A stretch of 64,000 bases of DNA. Origin: Arcuatula senhousia (Eukaryota > Mollusca > Bivalvia > Mytilida > Mytilidae). Position numbers and translations under genes: made by a program. The stretch covers positions 19,107,260 through 19,171,259 of the forward strand of contig OZ020313.1 in the NCBI GenBank assembly GCA_963971305.1. Reading direction: 5' to 3'. This document shows positions 1 to 10,109 of the stretch, one piece after another. Under the pieces are notes generated by a model, which did no database searches, was not told the origin of the DNA, and worked only from the letters and a program-made list of their open reading frames with translations. The first letter of the stretch is position 1, and each line of letters opens with the position of its first letter.

Positions 1-11
1 TGTCCAAGAAA

Positions 12-1571
12 ATGTCAGAAGGTAAGACATAATCTACAACTTTTTGTTGAGGATCCTAAAACACTTCAAAGAACACGTGAATCGAGCCAGGTAATTTTTA
101 CCAACACTTTATATAGGCGAATAGAGTCTTAAGATTTTCATAATTCTAATTGTATGTCGTATGGAAAGTCATAGTGGATATCCGCATTAACCATGTTAAC
201 ACTTTATTTACAATCGGTGTCAATGGGGAAATGTTTAAGTTCCATGAGTTCGACAATTCAATAATTTGACGAACGTACAATTTATATTTCGAACAAGCCG
301 CAGTCTTAATGATTTTTAAGAAAAGTTATCTCATTCGATTTGCTTTGATAAGTTAATGCAGTTGATTATATAAGAATTCTTCCGTAAATGACTCTTTTCA
401 GTGAGAGATGACCAGGTTGAGATGCGAGCACGTGCAACGATTTAACCAATAATAACCGCCGGTACTGATATTGATCGATGATGTCGACCAATGAAATGCA
501 ATGTTATTTAAAAAACTTTCGGTTTTTAGAATAAAACCATCTAAGGTTTTAGAATAAAAAATTTTATTTTACGGAAGAAATAGGTACTTACACGCGTTCT
601 TGGAAAACCGGCAATGATCTTTCACTCGTGATAGAATTTTTGGGGTCTTTGGCTCGTTCCGCTGCGCTCCACTCACAAAAAGACTGAAAAATTCAATCAC
701 TCGTGAAAGATCAGCCGGTCTTTTCCAAGAAATTATGTAAGAACCTATAAATCTTTTGCGGAGTTTAGTAAAAATTACCTGGAGTCAATTCGCGTGTTCC
801 TACGAGTGTAAACGTCAAAGGAGAAGCAAAGAGGTACAAATAGGGAATCGAATGTTGAAAGCCCGAAAGGGCATACGCAAAACCAATGCACACGAACGAG
901 AACAGTACTGTGAGAAACAGACAAAATAAAAACATACAAAAACAAGTGAGCACTGAAATCGTGTCGTAACGAAAGTGACATCAGTTGCTACGACCCTGCC
1001 TGTTCGGACATATCTATTTTTTGTTGATAAAGATCCTAAAATGGCTTTATGCAAACAGTCATGACAGTTATATCTAGTACTCTTTTTGCGTTAAGTTAAT
1101 AATGTGAGTGAGTAAGTGAGTGAGTGATTTGGTGTTTTACGCCTTTGTAACGCTTTATAGGTTATTTGAAGGCGATGAGTTATTAATGTCAATATCATTT
1201 TATTCATTTGGGTCTAGAAAATTTACTGGACAGGTAAATGATCATAAAAATAAGAACATATGTACAATGCAAATAAATAGTTATTTTCTCATTTTTATGA
1301 TCATTTACCTGTCCAGTAATTTTCAGCATGCTCCGATTTTGACTAGTTTGTTTAGAATGACCTGTTTTTAAGTAAGGTTATTACGTTATTGTGTTTGAAA
1401 ATTGTTTATTATACTGATGAAGGACATACGAATGTCCGAAATATCTATAATCTTTAAATTATTTAACATCAATTGGTAATGTGTGTACATTTTCTAGACC
1501 CTATTGATTAGTTTTTATACCCCGCCACACGAAGTGGCAGGGTATTATGTTATACCCTCAGTTTTTTTCGG

Positions 1572-1602
<31 letters not shown>

Positions 1603-4600
1603 CTGTCCGTCTGTCTGTCCGTCCCCCGAAGGTTTCCGACCAATAACTTGAAAACGCGTCAAAGGATTTGAATGATATTTTACACAGCTGTTTAGTACAA
1701 TAAAATACAGGTCAAGTTCGATTTCCAGCATGATCCAAAAAATAGTTTTCAAGATAGGCCACTTTGAAAAATCAAATTTCATGAAATTTTGAGTTTCCGA
1801 CCAATAACTTGAAAACGCGTCAAAGGATTTAAATGATATTTTGCACAGCTGCTTAGTACAATAAAATACAGGTCAAGTTTAATTTCCAGCTTGATCCAAA
1901 AAATAGTTTTCGAGATAGGCCACTTTGAAAAATCAAATTTTATGAAATTTTGAGTTTCCGACCAATAACTTGAAAACGCGTCATGGGATTCAATTGATAT
2001 TTTGTACAGCTATTGAGTACAATAAAATACAGGTCAAGTTCAATTTCCAGCATGATCCAAAAAACTGTTTTTGAGATAGGCCACTTTGAAATCAAATTTT
2101 ATGAACTTTTGATATTATGACGTGGCGGGGTATCATTTAATGTCCCATTACATGCCCTATTTTTTATGTATAGTATCGTTTTAAATACGTTGTATTTATT
2201 TACGATCCATTACCACTTTGTGAGAGAAGCGTTGACTATTTTTTAAGATCGATTTTATTCATTTGCATGTTCTGCAAACAACGTGCATTAATGGATTCAT
2301 ATTTCACGCCAAAATAACAACAGCGTTACTCCAAAATTATAGTTATATATAAATATGGAAGCGTATTGTCACAGGCGGATCCAGAAATTCAGAAAAGAGG
2401 GGGCCCACTGACAGGCCTAAGAGGGGGCCCGCTTTGGTCACGCTTCAATGATTTCCTATATATCCAACCAAATTTTTCCGCAATAAGGGGGGGGGGGCAG
2501 GGCCCCCCTGGATCCGCCTATGATTGTTACGTCTAAAGAACTGAAAATTGAAAATATTTTAAGCACAAATGCATAGTAAAATCAAAATCAAAGTAAATTT
2601 GAATTTGATATTCATTATAATTCTTGCATTTTCTTTACAGATGATTATTTTGTTTCAACAATGGATATCACACAAGATGAAGATCAAATACTTAAGGCTT
2701 ATATTGATCCCTCAGGTATGACACAATTATAAGAATTTACCGTTCTAAAAAAAAACAATAGTCTTTTAAAAGGGATCAAATTGTTTTATATAAGCGGGAA
2801 AAACAATTACAAGAATCTGCCGTTATCCAAAAAAAAATGATATCAATTCCTAATTTAGAAGGGAGGATATTGTTTTATGTACATGTAAGCGGGTAACATT
2901 TCATTGTGGTAAAAGGTTTCACTTTTTTATCATCTTATTATTCCTATCATGTCTTCACAACCATGTACCGTTATGTGTTATTACCGGCCAAAGATCGCGA
3001 TGGAAGAGGGAGGTTTGGCGCGCCATAAAACCTGGTTTAACCATGCATTTCATTTCACGGCCATTGCGATCTATAACTATTCCGGTGTGTCTGCCATGTC
3101 TTGTCTTTTCTCTTGGACAGATTGAAAAAAATTTTATTACCTTTATTTGATATTTAAAAAGTGAAGAAAGACTCACGTAAGTTGATCCTTGTTTCAGAAT
3201 TCACGTGTTAAAGAAATAATCAGGGAAGTTTTGATGAGTGGCATCAAAACTGAAAAGTGTTGAAAAAACATGTAATTCAAAACCCCTTCATATTTTAAAA
3301 TATAATTTTGTTATATAAAGTCCAACACAATTTTTACTATGACGACTTCAATTAAAACATCCTTTGAGAATGTAAAAATCTCTAAAAATTTTATTGCGTA
3401 GAGAACATGAGTTGAATATTTTAGTAAAATCTTTAAAATTAGTCTTCTTTTATAGAAATATAGATAACTTGATTCTTAATTTATGGCCTCTTTTATAGTT
3501 GTGTCATTTTTTATCATTGCGGCGGTTATGTGACTGTGTCGATTTTGTGTGAAGACGCTTCGATAAATCATTTAACTGTTTGAAATGTTGAGTCGGATTT
3601 AAAAATTGATATGCAAGATATTTTTACAGCAGTCGATATATAGTTGCTTCTTTACTTACTGTAAGTAACGGCCAGTGTTCTGAAGTTCTCAAGAGAGCTC
3701 CTCTATGTCTCGTTTATTTCTTGTTTTCTTTTTGTCTCAGGTTCTCTCTTGTTGCATTGAACTTTCGTCGATTTGATTTTTTTTTTCAGTGTGTTCTTTT
3801 GTGCTTTGTTAAGGATTATCAATAATGGGAGCTAAGGTCCCCCAAAAACTAGTTTAACATTTCATGTTCCTGTCCTGTGCCAGTTAACCTTGTCAAAGCT
3901 TTTGTTTCGTCCGTACATTTTTGTGTAAATTGTTATATTTCTAGAAATGGGCCTTTCGCTGATAATTTGGGGCTTGGATCTATTTTTTTAAAGTCTTTGG
4001 CCAATGCAAGAGAGCAAGCAGCGACCGCTGCTTTCATTATAGATTCTTTAAATTATCATGTGTTAATGTAGGTTGTACACATACTTCACATATGGATGTT
4101 TTGCCCATGGTTGTTGATAATGTAAAGTCATCATTTGAGTTGCGACAATGGGATCCACATTGGTCAAATTCATACATGTTTGTTAATACCAATATCTTTG
4201 ATTCTTTATGTGTTGTTACCACAGGCGTTTGGGTCCAGGATTTTATTGTATTATAAATAAGTTAATGTGTATATAAAAATTTTCATCTCGTCTATATACC
4301 ACGGAAATAGTATATAGACGAGATGAAAATTTTTATATACACATTAACTTATTTATAATACAATAAAATCCTGGACCCAAACGCCTGTGGTTGTTACATA
4401 TTCATTGTTTTTGTATGTTTGCTTAAACTCTTTGGGCTTTATTAAAGAAATAAAGTTATAATCATTATCGTAGACCTATTGTATGCAGTTGAAAATATGT
4501 AAGCAGTAGCTAAAAACTAAAAACGAAAATCAACAATTTTTACAATTTCTCAATATTACTTCACAAGTGCTAATTCATTTCAAGCTTGTGTAAATCATAT

Positions 4601-5807
4601 GCCCCTTTGTTCTGATTTTGAATATATTTTGCAACAATCATTTGTTGTCGTTTTTAAGGTTACTTTGACAAACAAAGTGCCAGAGGTATAGAACGTTTAA
4701 ATGAAGAACACGGTGCCAACTTCGACCTAGACAAATTTGTAATAGAAGGCAAAGTGATTCGTGATGAAGACCAAACCATCCCAAGTGCCATTCATATTTG
4801 GTTCAGATCACTGGTTCAACAAACTGTAAACGTGGGTAAGTTTAGCAATACAGTTCCAGGTAGCTTCTAGCTTGCTGCAATTGTGTTGTATGTTTCTTCG
4901 CGGTGTTAATTGTTGTTTCGAAATCGCTTTCTACTAATGTCTTTTTTTCGAAATTTTCGAAGCTAAAGGGCTTGAAACATGAAACCTGAATAGACATAAC
5001 GCACATTGTCTTATGTTCCCGTAGTAAAATATATTGGCTAGGATTTTGTTGTAATCTTGGTTGTATTTAGCGAATGATACAGGTGCATTTTAAATAGGTC
5101 AAAAAAGTTAGTTTAGATGTTCATATGTATACGTTTTATTTCATTATTTTAATTAGTTTAAGGATGTTGGCTGGTCAACTTTTGAGGTTTTTGATAATTT
5201 GCGGAATCCTCGGTTTTTCAATCCATTTTTTGTTTAAGGTTTCATGACATTGTACATTGTCAACGTCTGTCTTCAATTAATAACTTTTTCATAGGTTTAA
5301 ATATGCTAATGTAAAGCTATGAGAAACGCAGAGAAAACCTTTTCCCACCAAATTTTGAACTCCTATATCAAGCGAGTATGGTACATGTAACATATCATTT
5401 TTTTTTCCTAATCTCCTTTTTTTCAATTACTCCCTGATGATTAAAGGTATCAAATTAAAAATTCTTATTACTTTTAAATGGCACCCTCAAACATCCTTAA
5501 GCTAAAAATTTTAAATTAAAGAACATGTGTTTGTTCAATTTGAGGACGATTTCAGTTTATCTATTCTATTGTATACCACTGGGTAGTTTTTCTCTCTTCT
5601 TTTTCAGAAGGTCTTGGTGTTAAAATGACATTTGACAGAGATGACAAGTTGTATATAGCTGAATATGGAGATTCATACAAGTACACTGAAGATCAACTGA
5701 ACATTTTATTCCAGAAATCAAATCTCAAAATAGTGAAAATGTGGAAGAATAAACATGTTGCCATGGTACTTGTCAGGAAAGAAACTGACGGACTTAAGAA
5801 TAAATAA
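12..5807 (+). CDS. Unidentified 153-aa protein gene, four coding exons
   Basis: Coding exons are 12-21, 2641-2715, 4659-4835 and 5608-5807 (stop 5805-5807). All junctions are GT-AG and phase 1, and the spliced frame has no stop. The start is the ATG at 12 (MSE), which joins the next exon as MSEDDYFVSTMDITQDEDQ; an internal Met in exon 2 is a less likely start. The protein is acidic at the N terminus, with a hydrophobic/aromatic stretch SAIHIWFRSLVQQ near residues 73-85 and a Lys-rich C terminus ending DGLKNK. No signal peptide, membrane helix or metal motif is visible. I do not recognise the family and assign no function. The 5' UTR and promoter lie before the window. A poly(A) signal follows 150 bases after the stop. 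Exon phase agreement makes the gene itself fairly secure. Confidence 0.72.
366..750 (+). repeat. ~385-bp dispersed repeat with foldback part, copy 1
   Basis: The segment ends in an imperfect foldback: 'aaaaccggcaatgatctttc' near 605-624 is mirrored by 'gaaagatcagccggtctttt' near 703-722, around a GC-richer centre containing 'gttccgctgcgctcc'. The whole block recurs in reverse complement at 23521-23905 with the same order of landmarks: TTCTTCCGTA, the CAGTG-AGATGACCAGGT segment, CGAGCACGTGCA, ACCGCCGGTACTGATAT and ACTTACACGCGTTCTTGG. Both copies lie in introns. No coding capacity is seen, and it is probably a non-autonomous DNA element. Confidence 0.7.
781..1040 (-). repeat. Degenerate Penelope-type 3' tail, minus strand
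   Basis: Read on the minus strand this carries the landmarks of the tail that follows the reverse transcriptase at 9067-9360: an opening stretch close to the start of that tail, a TTTTGTTTGT-rich middle and 'tttcgggctttcaacattcg' followed by an 'accctatttgtacctc'-like end. It is more diverged than the copies at 6475-6665 and 39440-39575. It has no open frame of its own and lies in intron 1 of the first gene. Confidence 0.45.
1210..1501 (+). mobile_element. 292-bp inverted-repeat element containing a hairpin and a hammerhead-like motif
   Basis: Perfect 13-bp terminal inverted repeats, GGGTCTAGAAAAT at 1210-1222 and ATTTTCTAGACCC at 1489-1501, bound the segment. Inside, 1217-1258 and 1281-1324 form an almost perfect ~40-bp foldback ('ttactggacaggtaaatgat' and its complement). 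A hammerhead-like core follows at 1408-1451. No flanking duplication is obvious. The unit looks like a small non-autonomous element, possibly a Penelope or retrozyme derivative, but its class is inference. Confidence 0.5.
1408..1451 (+). ncRNA. Hammerhead-ribozyme-like motif
   Basis: In order the sequence shows ATTATA (1408-1413), the invariant core CTGATGA (1414-1420), an extra A, a 6-bp stem GGACAT-ACGA-ATGTCC (1422-1437), the second core box GAAA (1438-1441), TATC, then TATAAT (1446-1451), which pairs with the first block as stem I. Cleavage would be expected after AUC at 1445. Stem III is reduced to the self-complementary AUAU, as in minimal type-I hammerheads that act as dimers in Penelope-like elements. 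The extra A after CTGATGA departs from the consensus and may lower or abolish activity. Confidence 0.5.
1517..2133 (+). mobile_element. Helitron-like tandem-core element (pearl type)
   Basis: It starts ATACCCCGCCAC, with a small hairpin against 'gtggcagggtat', and ends GTGGCGGGGTAT, so the ends are inverted relative to each other. Next to the left end is a (GTCC/GTCT)n microsatellite at about 1571-1624. The body holds three ~160-bp direct units, each beginning 'gagtttccgaccaataactt' or a close variant (about 1630, 1791 and 1951). This architecture matches the non-autonomous Helentron-associated elements known in bivalves. No coding sequence is present. Confidence 0.65.
2372..2522 (+). mobile_element. 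Small MITE with GGCGGATCCA ends
   Basis: The left end CAGGCGGATCCAG and right end CTGGATCCGCCTA are near-perfect inverted repeats bounding about 150 bp that includes two 'gggggccc' blocks and a poly-G run. Related but less complete copies occur at 6785-6935 and 28088-28178. No open reading frame is present. Confidence 0.6.
3640..4212. other. Unclassified intronic block
   Basis: This stretch lies inside intron 2 of the first gene and ends at the perfect hairpin. It has a little coding flavour on the plus strand (an open frame 3877-4071 reading FADNLGLGSIFLKSLANARE) and then a stop. I could not link it to any family, and no terminal repeats were seen. Confidence 0.2.
4213..4397 (+). mobile_element. 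Perfect 82-bp inverted repeat (foldback MITE) with 7-bp target duplication
   Basis: Positions 4218-4299 and 4310-4391 are perfect reverse complements, 82 bases each, around the 10-base loop CACGGAAATA. Direct repeats TTGTTAC flank the hairpin at 4213-4219 and 4391-4397 and overlap the outermost arm base, as expected for a target-site duplication. The lack of any arm mismatch implies very recent insertion or gene conversion. The transcript of this intron would form a long double-stranded RNA. Confidence 0.85.
5158..5500. mobile_element. TTAA-flanked MITE in intron 3 of the first gene
   Basis: The left end TTAAGGATGTT and right end AACATCCTTAA are inverted repeats with TTAA at each extreme. 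A TTAA target is characteristic of piggyBac-type transposons. The 343-bp interior has no coding frame. A second TTAA element with a related end sequence (TTAAGGATGGTCACTC) lies at 43954-44342. Confidence 0.5.
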
Positions 5808-5960
5808 TTCAATGGATATTCATAATAAGAGGGAGGTATAAGATATGTTTTTTAATATTAAATTTATATTTCTAATATGTAATATTGTTTATTAATACAA
5901 TATAATACAGTAACTCAGTTATCAATCTTTCTTCAATTTACACATGTCTGGGGGGGAATG

Positions 5961-5966
5961 AATAAA
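5961..5966 (+). promoter_or_regulatory. Poly(A) signal AATAAA of the first gene
   Basis: This AATAAA lies 154 bases after the stop codon of the 153-aa gene, just past a short G run. It is the first canonical hexamer downstream of the stop in this orientation. The cleavage site itself cannot be seen. Confidence 0.45.
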
Positions 5967-6060
5967 GACAAAAACCAAACCAATCCAAACAACAAACAAC
6001 AAACACAAAAATTAAACAAAACAACAACAAACAACAAAGCAAAACAAAACAAAAAACTAA
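5967..6060 (+). repeat. A/C-rich low-complexity tract
   Basis: This is a run of AAAC and CAACAAA units about 90 bases long, directly after the poly(A) signal of the first gene. Nothing else is visible between it and the retroelement fragments from 6.4 kb onward. Confidence 0.6.
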
Positions 6061-6474
6061 ACAGTAGTCAACTATTCAAAGAAAATGAATGATGAACATT
6101 TATATAACATCTTCGAAATACAACTTGATAAGGTTGCTAGGAATAAAACTTTATGGTTTGTTTTTTCAATTTCAAGTAATTAAGTACCAAAGCGACTTCA
6201 TAAGAATTACAGAAATGTCACATTAAGAAGAAATCGGTCTTCTAGATACAGTTTTCATACTTGTGATTAAATGTTTAAAGTCTAACTGGTATTAGAAAAT
6301 CTTTATTTCTGTACGCGTTTTCTTATAGTTATACAGATATCGTAAAAAAAGTCCGTTAAAACCAAGACAAGTCGAAAACGTCCGACAAAAGTCCAAAAGG
6401 GCTAGGACAAACTAAAAATAAAACACAAGACAGATGAAACAGAGAAGAATGTTTGCCTTAAATCACACTAAAAA

Positions 6475-6665
6475 TAATGTAGTTTAATCAAGAAGCAGAA
6501 AGGCACTAATGGGGCATTCGAGTGCCAAAAGTCCAAAAGGGCAACGACAAAACCAGTAAAAATGAAAGAGAACAGCTCGAAGAAACACAAAACATAAAAA
6601 AACACAAAACCACCCGAACAGAAATCAACAACGCGAACTCAAGTCGTAACAAAGAGTGAACTCAG
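6475..6665 (-). repeat. Penelope-type 3' tail copy, minus strand
   Basis: The reverse complement reads 'cctgagttcactctttgtta', 'cgacttgagttcgcgttgtt', 'ggttttgtcgttgccctttt' and 'actcgaatgccccattagtg', landmarks shared with the tail after the reverse transcriptase at 9067-9360 and with copies at 33275-33420, 39440-39575 and 43258-43480. It is a truncated copy without coding sequence. Confidence 0.6.
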
Positions 6666-6784
6666 GCTAATCTACAATATGGATACTATGATTATCCCGT
6701 ACTTGTGAATTTCAATTTACAGGTGAAGTGTTTTCATCATTAAGGAAGAATTCCCTTAAACCGTTGCCAGGGGCTGTCCAAAAC

Positions 6785-6935
6785 CTGCAGTAAAGGGCCG
6801 GCGTACCGGGCGCCCCCCCCCCCCCTTTTGGCAAACAAAATTGGCCAGGAACTTTATGAAACAAGAGGTCCCAGAAGGTTTTTTTTATAATTGCGCCCCC
6901 CCCCATTTGAAAATTTCTGGATCCGCCACAGAAGT
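6785..6935 (-). mobile_element. GGATCCGCC-type MITE copy
   Basis: It contains a poly-C tract, 'acaagaggtcccagaaggtt', a second C-run and 'aaatttctggatccgccaca', the end shared with the elements at 2372-2522 and 28088-28178. The left terminal repeat is eroded. Confidence 0.45.
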
Positions 6936-7323
6936 GGATGTGTGTACTCCACATTGGAGCCCTCTAACTGTGACTTTAGGATGATGAACAGCACTGTTCC
7001 TTTGCTTTGGTTTACTTCAATGTTTACAAATATACACTTGGACAAAAGTTAGAGACCACCTGAAAATCAACAAATTTTTCAAAGACCTAAATTTATATCT
7101 TAAATCTATCAAATAAAATTAACTAAGACCTAAACAGAATTGTCATCGACCCATCTTTGGATTTGATCAAGAATAACAGAAATGATTCTAACAAAAGTCT
7201 GGAAATGTGCAATTTATAATTTAACTAGGTAAAAAAAAGCAAATACAAGGGGTATAATTTTTTTCGCAATATGTGAAAAAATGAGTGATATCGAACTAAA
7301 AAAATTTATTCTTACGTTAAGAA

Positions 7324-9066
7324 ATGATAGTTCTCAAAGCAAAACCACCAGACTGTTCTTGTGACAAATCCCCATTCAAATAAAGTCCATCTGGCCACGT
7401 CATTACGGGGGACATCAACATAGAGGAAAATGACCAACTCCGCAATGTTTTGGCCAAAGGACCAAAATATCGTGAGCTTAGAGCAATCAACTGGAACCAT
7501 AATTTAAAAACAATTATGGATTCAGTTGAAGACTTTGCCAGAAAATGGGCCAAAAAAGAACATGAAAAAGAAAGTGACGTTCTTTCTGAGTGGGTAAAGT
7601 CTGTGAGGTCGTTGGTTTTGAAAAGGATTAACTCTTTGAAAGGCTCGATGAGCACCAAGGCAACATCTATTTTCAACAACCCTGATGTTGCGAAGACATT
7701 GTCCACCTTACATGACAAATATGTTGTCGTACCTGCTGATAAAGCGCCTAACAACATCATTTTCGTATGCAAAAGACACTATATTGATTGTTTAACAGCT
7801 GAATTAGGGGTTGGTTGTAGTAGCAAAAGCACCACATATACAGCAACAACACTGTCAAAGGAGGAAATAATCAACAATCATAATTCTGTCATTTCTTCCT
7901 TTGGCATTTCTGTTGACAAAAAGAACGTTGACGTTCCATCCTTGTATTGGATTCCAAAGTTATATAAAACTCCATACAAGCAACGATTTATTGCTGGGTC
8001 ATCCATGTGTACAACTAAGCCTCTTTCAGTTTTGTTAACATCAATATTGACGGCAATTAAATCAAGCTTTCAAAAGTATTTCGATTGTTGCTACTCTAGA
8101 AATGGCGTCAATCAAATGTGGATCCTCAGAAATTCTAAAGAACTGATGGAAAATATCCATTCTAAGTCATTTTCATCATGCAATAGCATTAAAACGTTTG
8201 ATTTCTCTACATTATATACTTCAATTCCACATTCATAATTAAAATCTCGTTTGGCACAGCTGATTAAACGTAGCTTTATCAAAAAGAACGGAAAACGCAG
8301 GTACAAGTATTTGGTAGTCGGTTATAAAAAGACTTACTTTGTCATCCAAGAGTCTAGCAAGACAAACAAATTTACAGAAGATCAAATAATAGAAATGCTC
8401 AACTTTCTAATCGACAACATATTTGTACAGTTTGGTGGACGGGTTTTTCAGCAAACAATAGGTATCCCAATGGGCACAAATTGTGCACCATTGCTTGCCG
8501 ATTTGTTTCTTCATTCATATGAAGCAGACTTCTTACAATCACTTCTAGACAAAAAGGACCGCAAACTTGCTTTATCCTTCAATCTCACATTTCGTTATAT
8601 TGATGATGTCCTTTCACTAAACAATCCTCGATTTGGTGACTATTTACATCTAATATATCCGAAGGAACTTGAGATAAAGGACACTACAGATTCTAGGAGG
8701 TCTGCTTCATATTTGGATCTATTTCTCGAAATTGACACACAAGGAAGGCTTTGTACAAGGCTTTATTACAAACGTGATGACTTCAACTTTCCAATAGTTA
8801 ACTTTCCCTTTCTGTGTAGCAACATTCCGTCCGCTCCAGCATATGGAGTTAACGTATCACAATTGATTCGTTATTCCAGAGCATGTGGGGAGTACAACGA
8901 CTTCCTTGATAGAGCTACACGGCTGACAAGCAAATTGTTAACACAGGGGTACGTTGCTCCCAGGTTGTTGTCATCACTCAAGAAATTTTACGGACGACAT
9001 CATGTGCTTGTTTACAAATACGGGATTTCCATCTCTCAGATGAGCACAGTTGTTGGTTTGTCATAG
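7324..9066 (+). pseudogene. Penelope-type reverse transcriptase with two in-frame stops
   Basis: One frame runs from about 7324 to the stop at 9064-9066, broken only by TAA at 7381-7383 (after CSCDKSPFK) and TAA at 8236-8238 (after TLYTSIPHS). Landmarks include SGHVITGDINIEEND, the finger-region sequence PSLYWIPKLYKTPYKQRFI, FSTLYTSIPHS (motif A region), GIPMGTNCAPLLADLFL (motif B), FRYIDDVLS (motif C with the catalytic DD) and SYLDLFLEI. This order and wording fit the Penelope-like group found widely in molluscs. No GIY-YIG endonuclease domain follows. The 5' part is missing. Everything except the two stops looks intact, so the copy is young but dead. A telomerase or LINE origin fits less well. 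Confidence 0.8.
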
Positions 9067-9360
9067 AGTTTTGTAATGCCATCCTTTCCGGATTTGACCA
9101 ACACTTAATCGATCTTTGGCAACGTGACGGGTGTGCTATAGCAAGCAGGAACTGATTACTCTTCCGGAGCACCCGAGTTCACTCTCGTTTCGACTTGAGT
9201 TCACGTTGCTGAATGCGGTTTTGTTGTTATGTGTGTGTGTTTTATGTTGTTATGTGGTTTGTATTGTTGTGATGAGTTTTTGTCTGCCGGTTTTGTCTTT
9301 GTCTCAACGGTTTTATGATACTGATTACCCCTTTGGTACACCTTTGCTTCTTTAAGTCTA
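9067..9360 (+). repeat. 3' tail of the Penelope-type element
   Basis: Directly after the reverse transcriptase stop the sequence reads 'tttgaccaacacttaatcga', 'gtgctatagcaagcaggaac', 'cttccggagcacccgagttc' and a TTTTGTTGTTATGTGTG-rich stretch. The same tail recurs without the enzyme at 781-1040, 6475-6665, 33275-33420, 39440-39575 and 43258-43480, so it marks a family that leaves many 5'-truncated copies. Confidence 0.65.
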
Positions 9361-9684
9361 GGTCATTTTTTACCTATTCAGGAACAAATTCATAAGTACA
9401 GACAATCTTAACTGCAAACTCTTTCTGGATTTTTTCTTTGTAATTTTCCCCACCTTCAAAAATAGTCCACTGTTTGTCACAAACGTAATGATTTTATGAC
9501 AGGAAAACGTTAAAACATTAGCAGACATATTAGCCTTTTACCACCAGAGAGGGTTTTGATCAAATGTATTTGCTTCTGTACGAAAATAAGACAACACCAC
9601 TGTTAAAAAAACATCGGTGGTCCTTACCTTTTGTCCAAGTGTATATATACATGTGCTTTTGTGTCATGCAGATACTCCATGGCA

Positions 9685-10080
9685 GTATCTTTACTTTACT
9701 TTACTTACTTTACTTTGTTGTTCTGTCCTCTTCACCCTATGGAGAGGACCTCAGTCGTCTTTTGAAGCATTCTAAAGAAGGAGCAGCGACGGTAGAGGAT
9801 GGAAGCATGTTCCAATTGTTCACAACACGATTTGTAAAAAAGTTTTTACGAACGTCAGTTCTTGAACATTTTTTAGCAAGCTTGTAGTTGTGACCTCTGG
9901 TCTGTAATTCGCTCAGTTCAAACAGATTATTGAAGTTAGAAGTTGTATTTATGGTTGATATGCTTATAGGTTTCGCACATATCTTGTTCCCATCGTCTAT
10001 TTTGTAAAGTGACTAAGTCGAGCGAATTCATCAGCGATTGATGGCGGCCGCAAACTGGTAGAAGTAGAAGAACCCTTCAT
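9685..10080 (-). pseudogene. 3' end of a LINE reverse transcriptase (copy A)
   Basis: The minus strand encodes TRGHNYKLAKKCSRTDVRK, then VVNNWNMLPSSTVAAPSLEC and FKRRLRSSP before a stop. This is the typical C-terminal tail of CR1/Jockey-like LINE ORFs. Upstream (higher coordinates) DLVTLQNRRWEQDMCETYKH continues the ORF after a one-base frameshift near 9940. The 3' end is a microsatellite of AAAGT/AAGT units (about 9690-9717), a common LINE tail. The copy is severely 5' truncated. Confidence 0.7.
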
Positions 10081-10109
10081 TTGTAGCTATAAATATTATA
10101 AAATTCTCT

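Noticed and set aside
3877..4222. Open frames around 3877-4071 (+) and 4037-4222 (-) as a gene
   Set aside because: The plus frame stops before any splice site and the minus frame runs into the perfect hairpin. No start context, no partner exon and no familiar motif.
7317..7772. 151-aa minus-strand open frame
   Set aside because: It is fully antisense to the Penelope-type reverse transcriptase, whose motifs explain the region.
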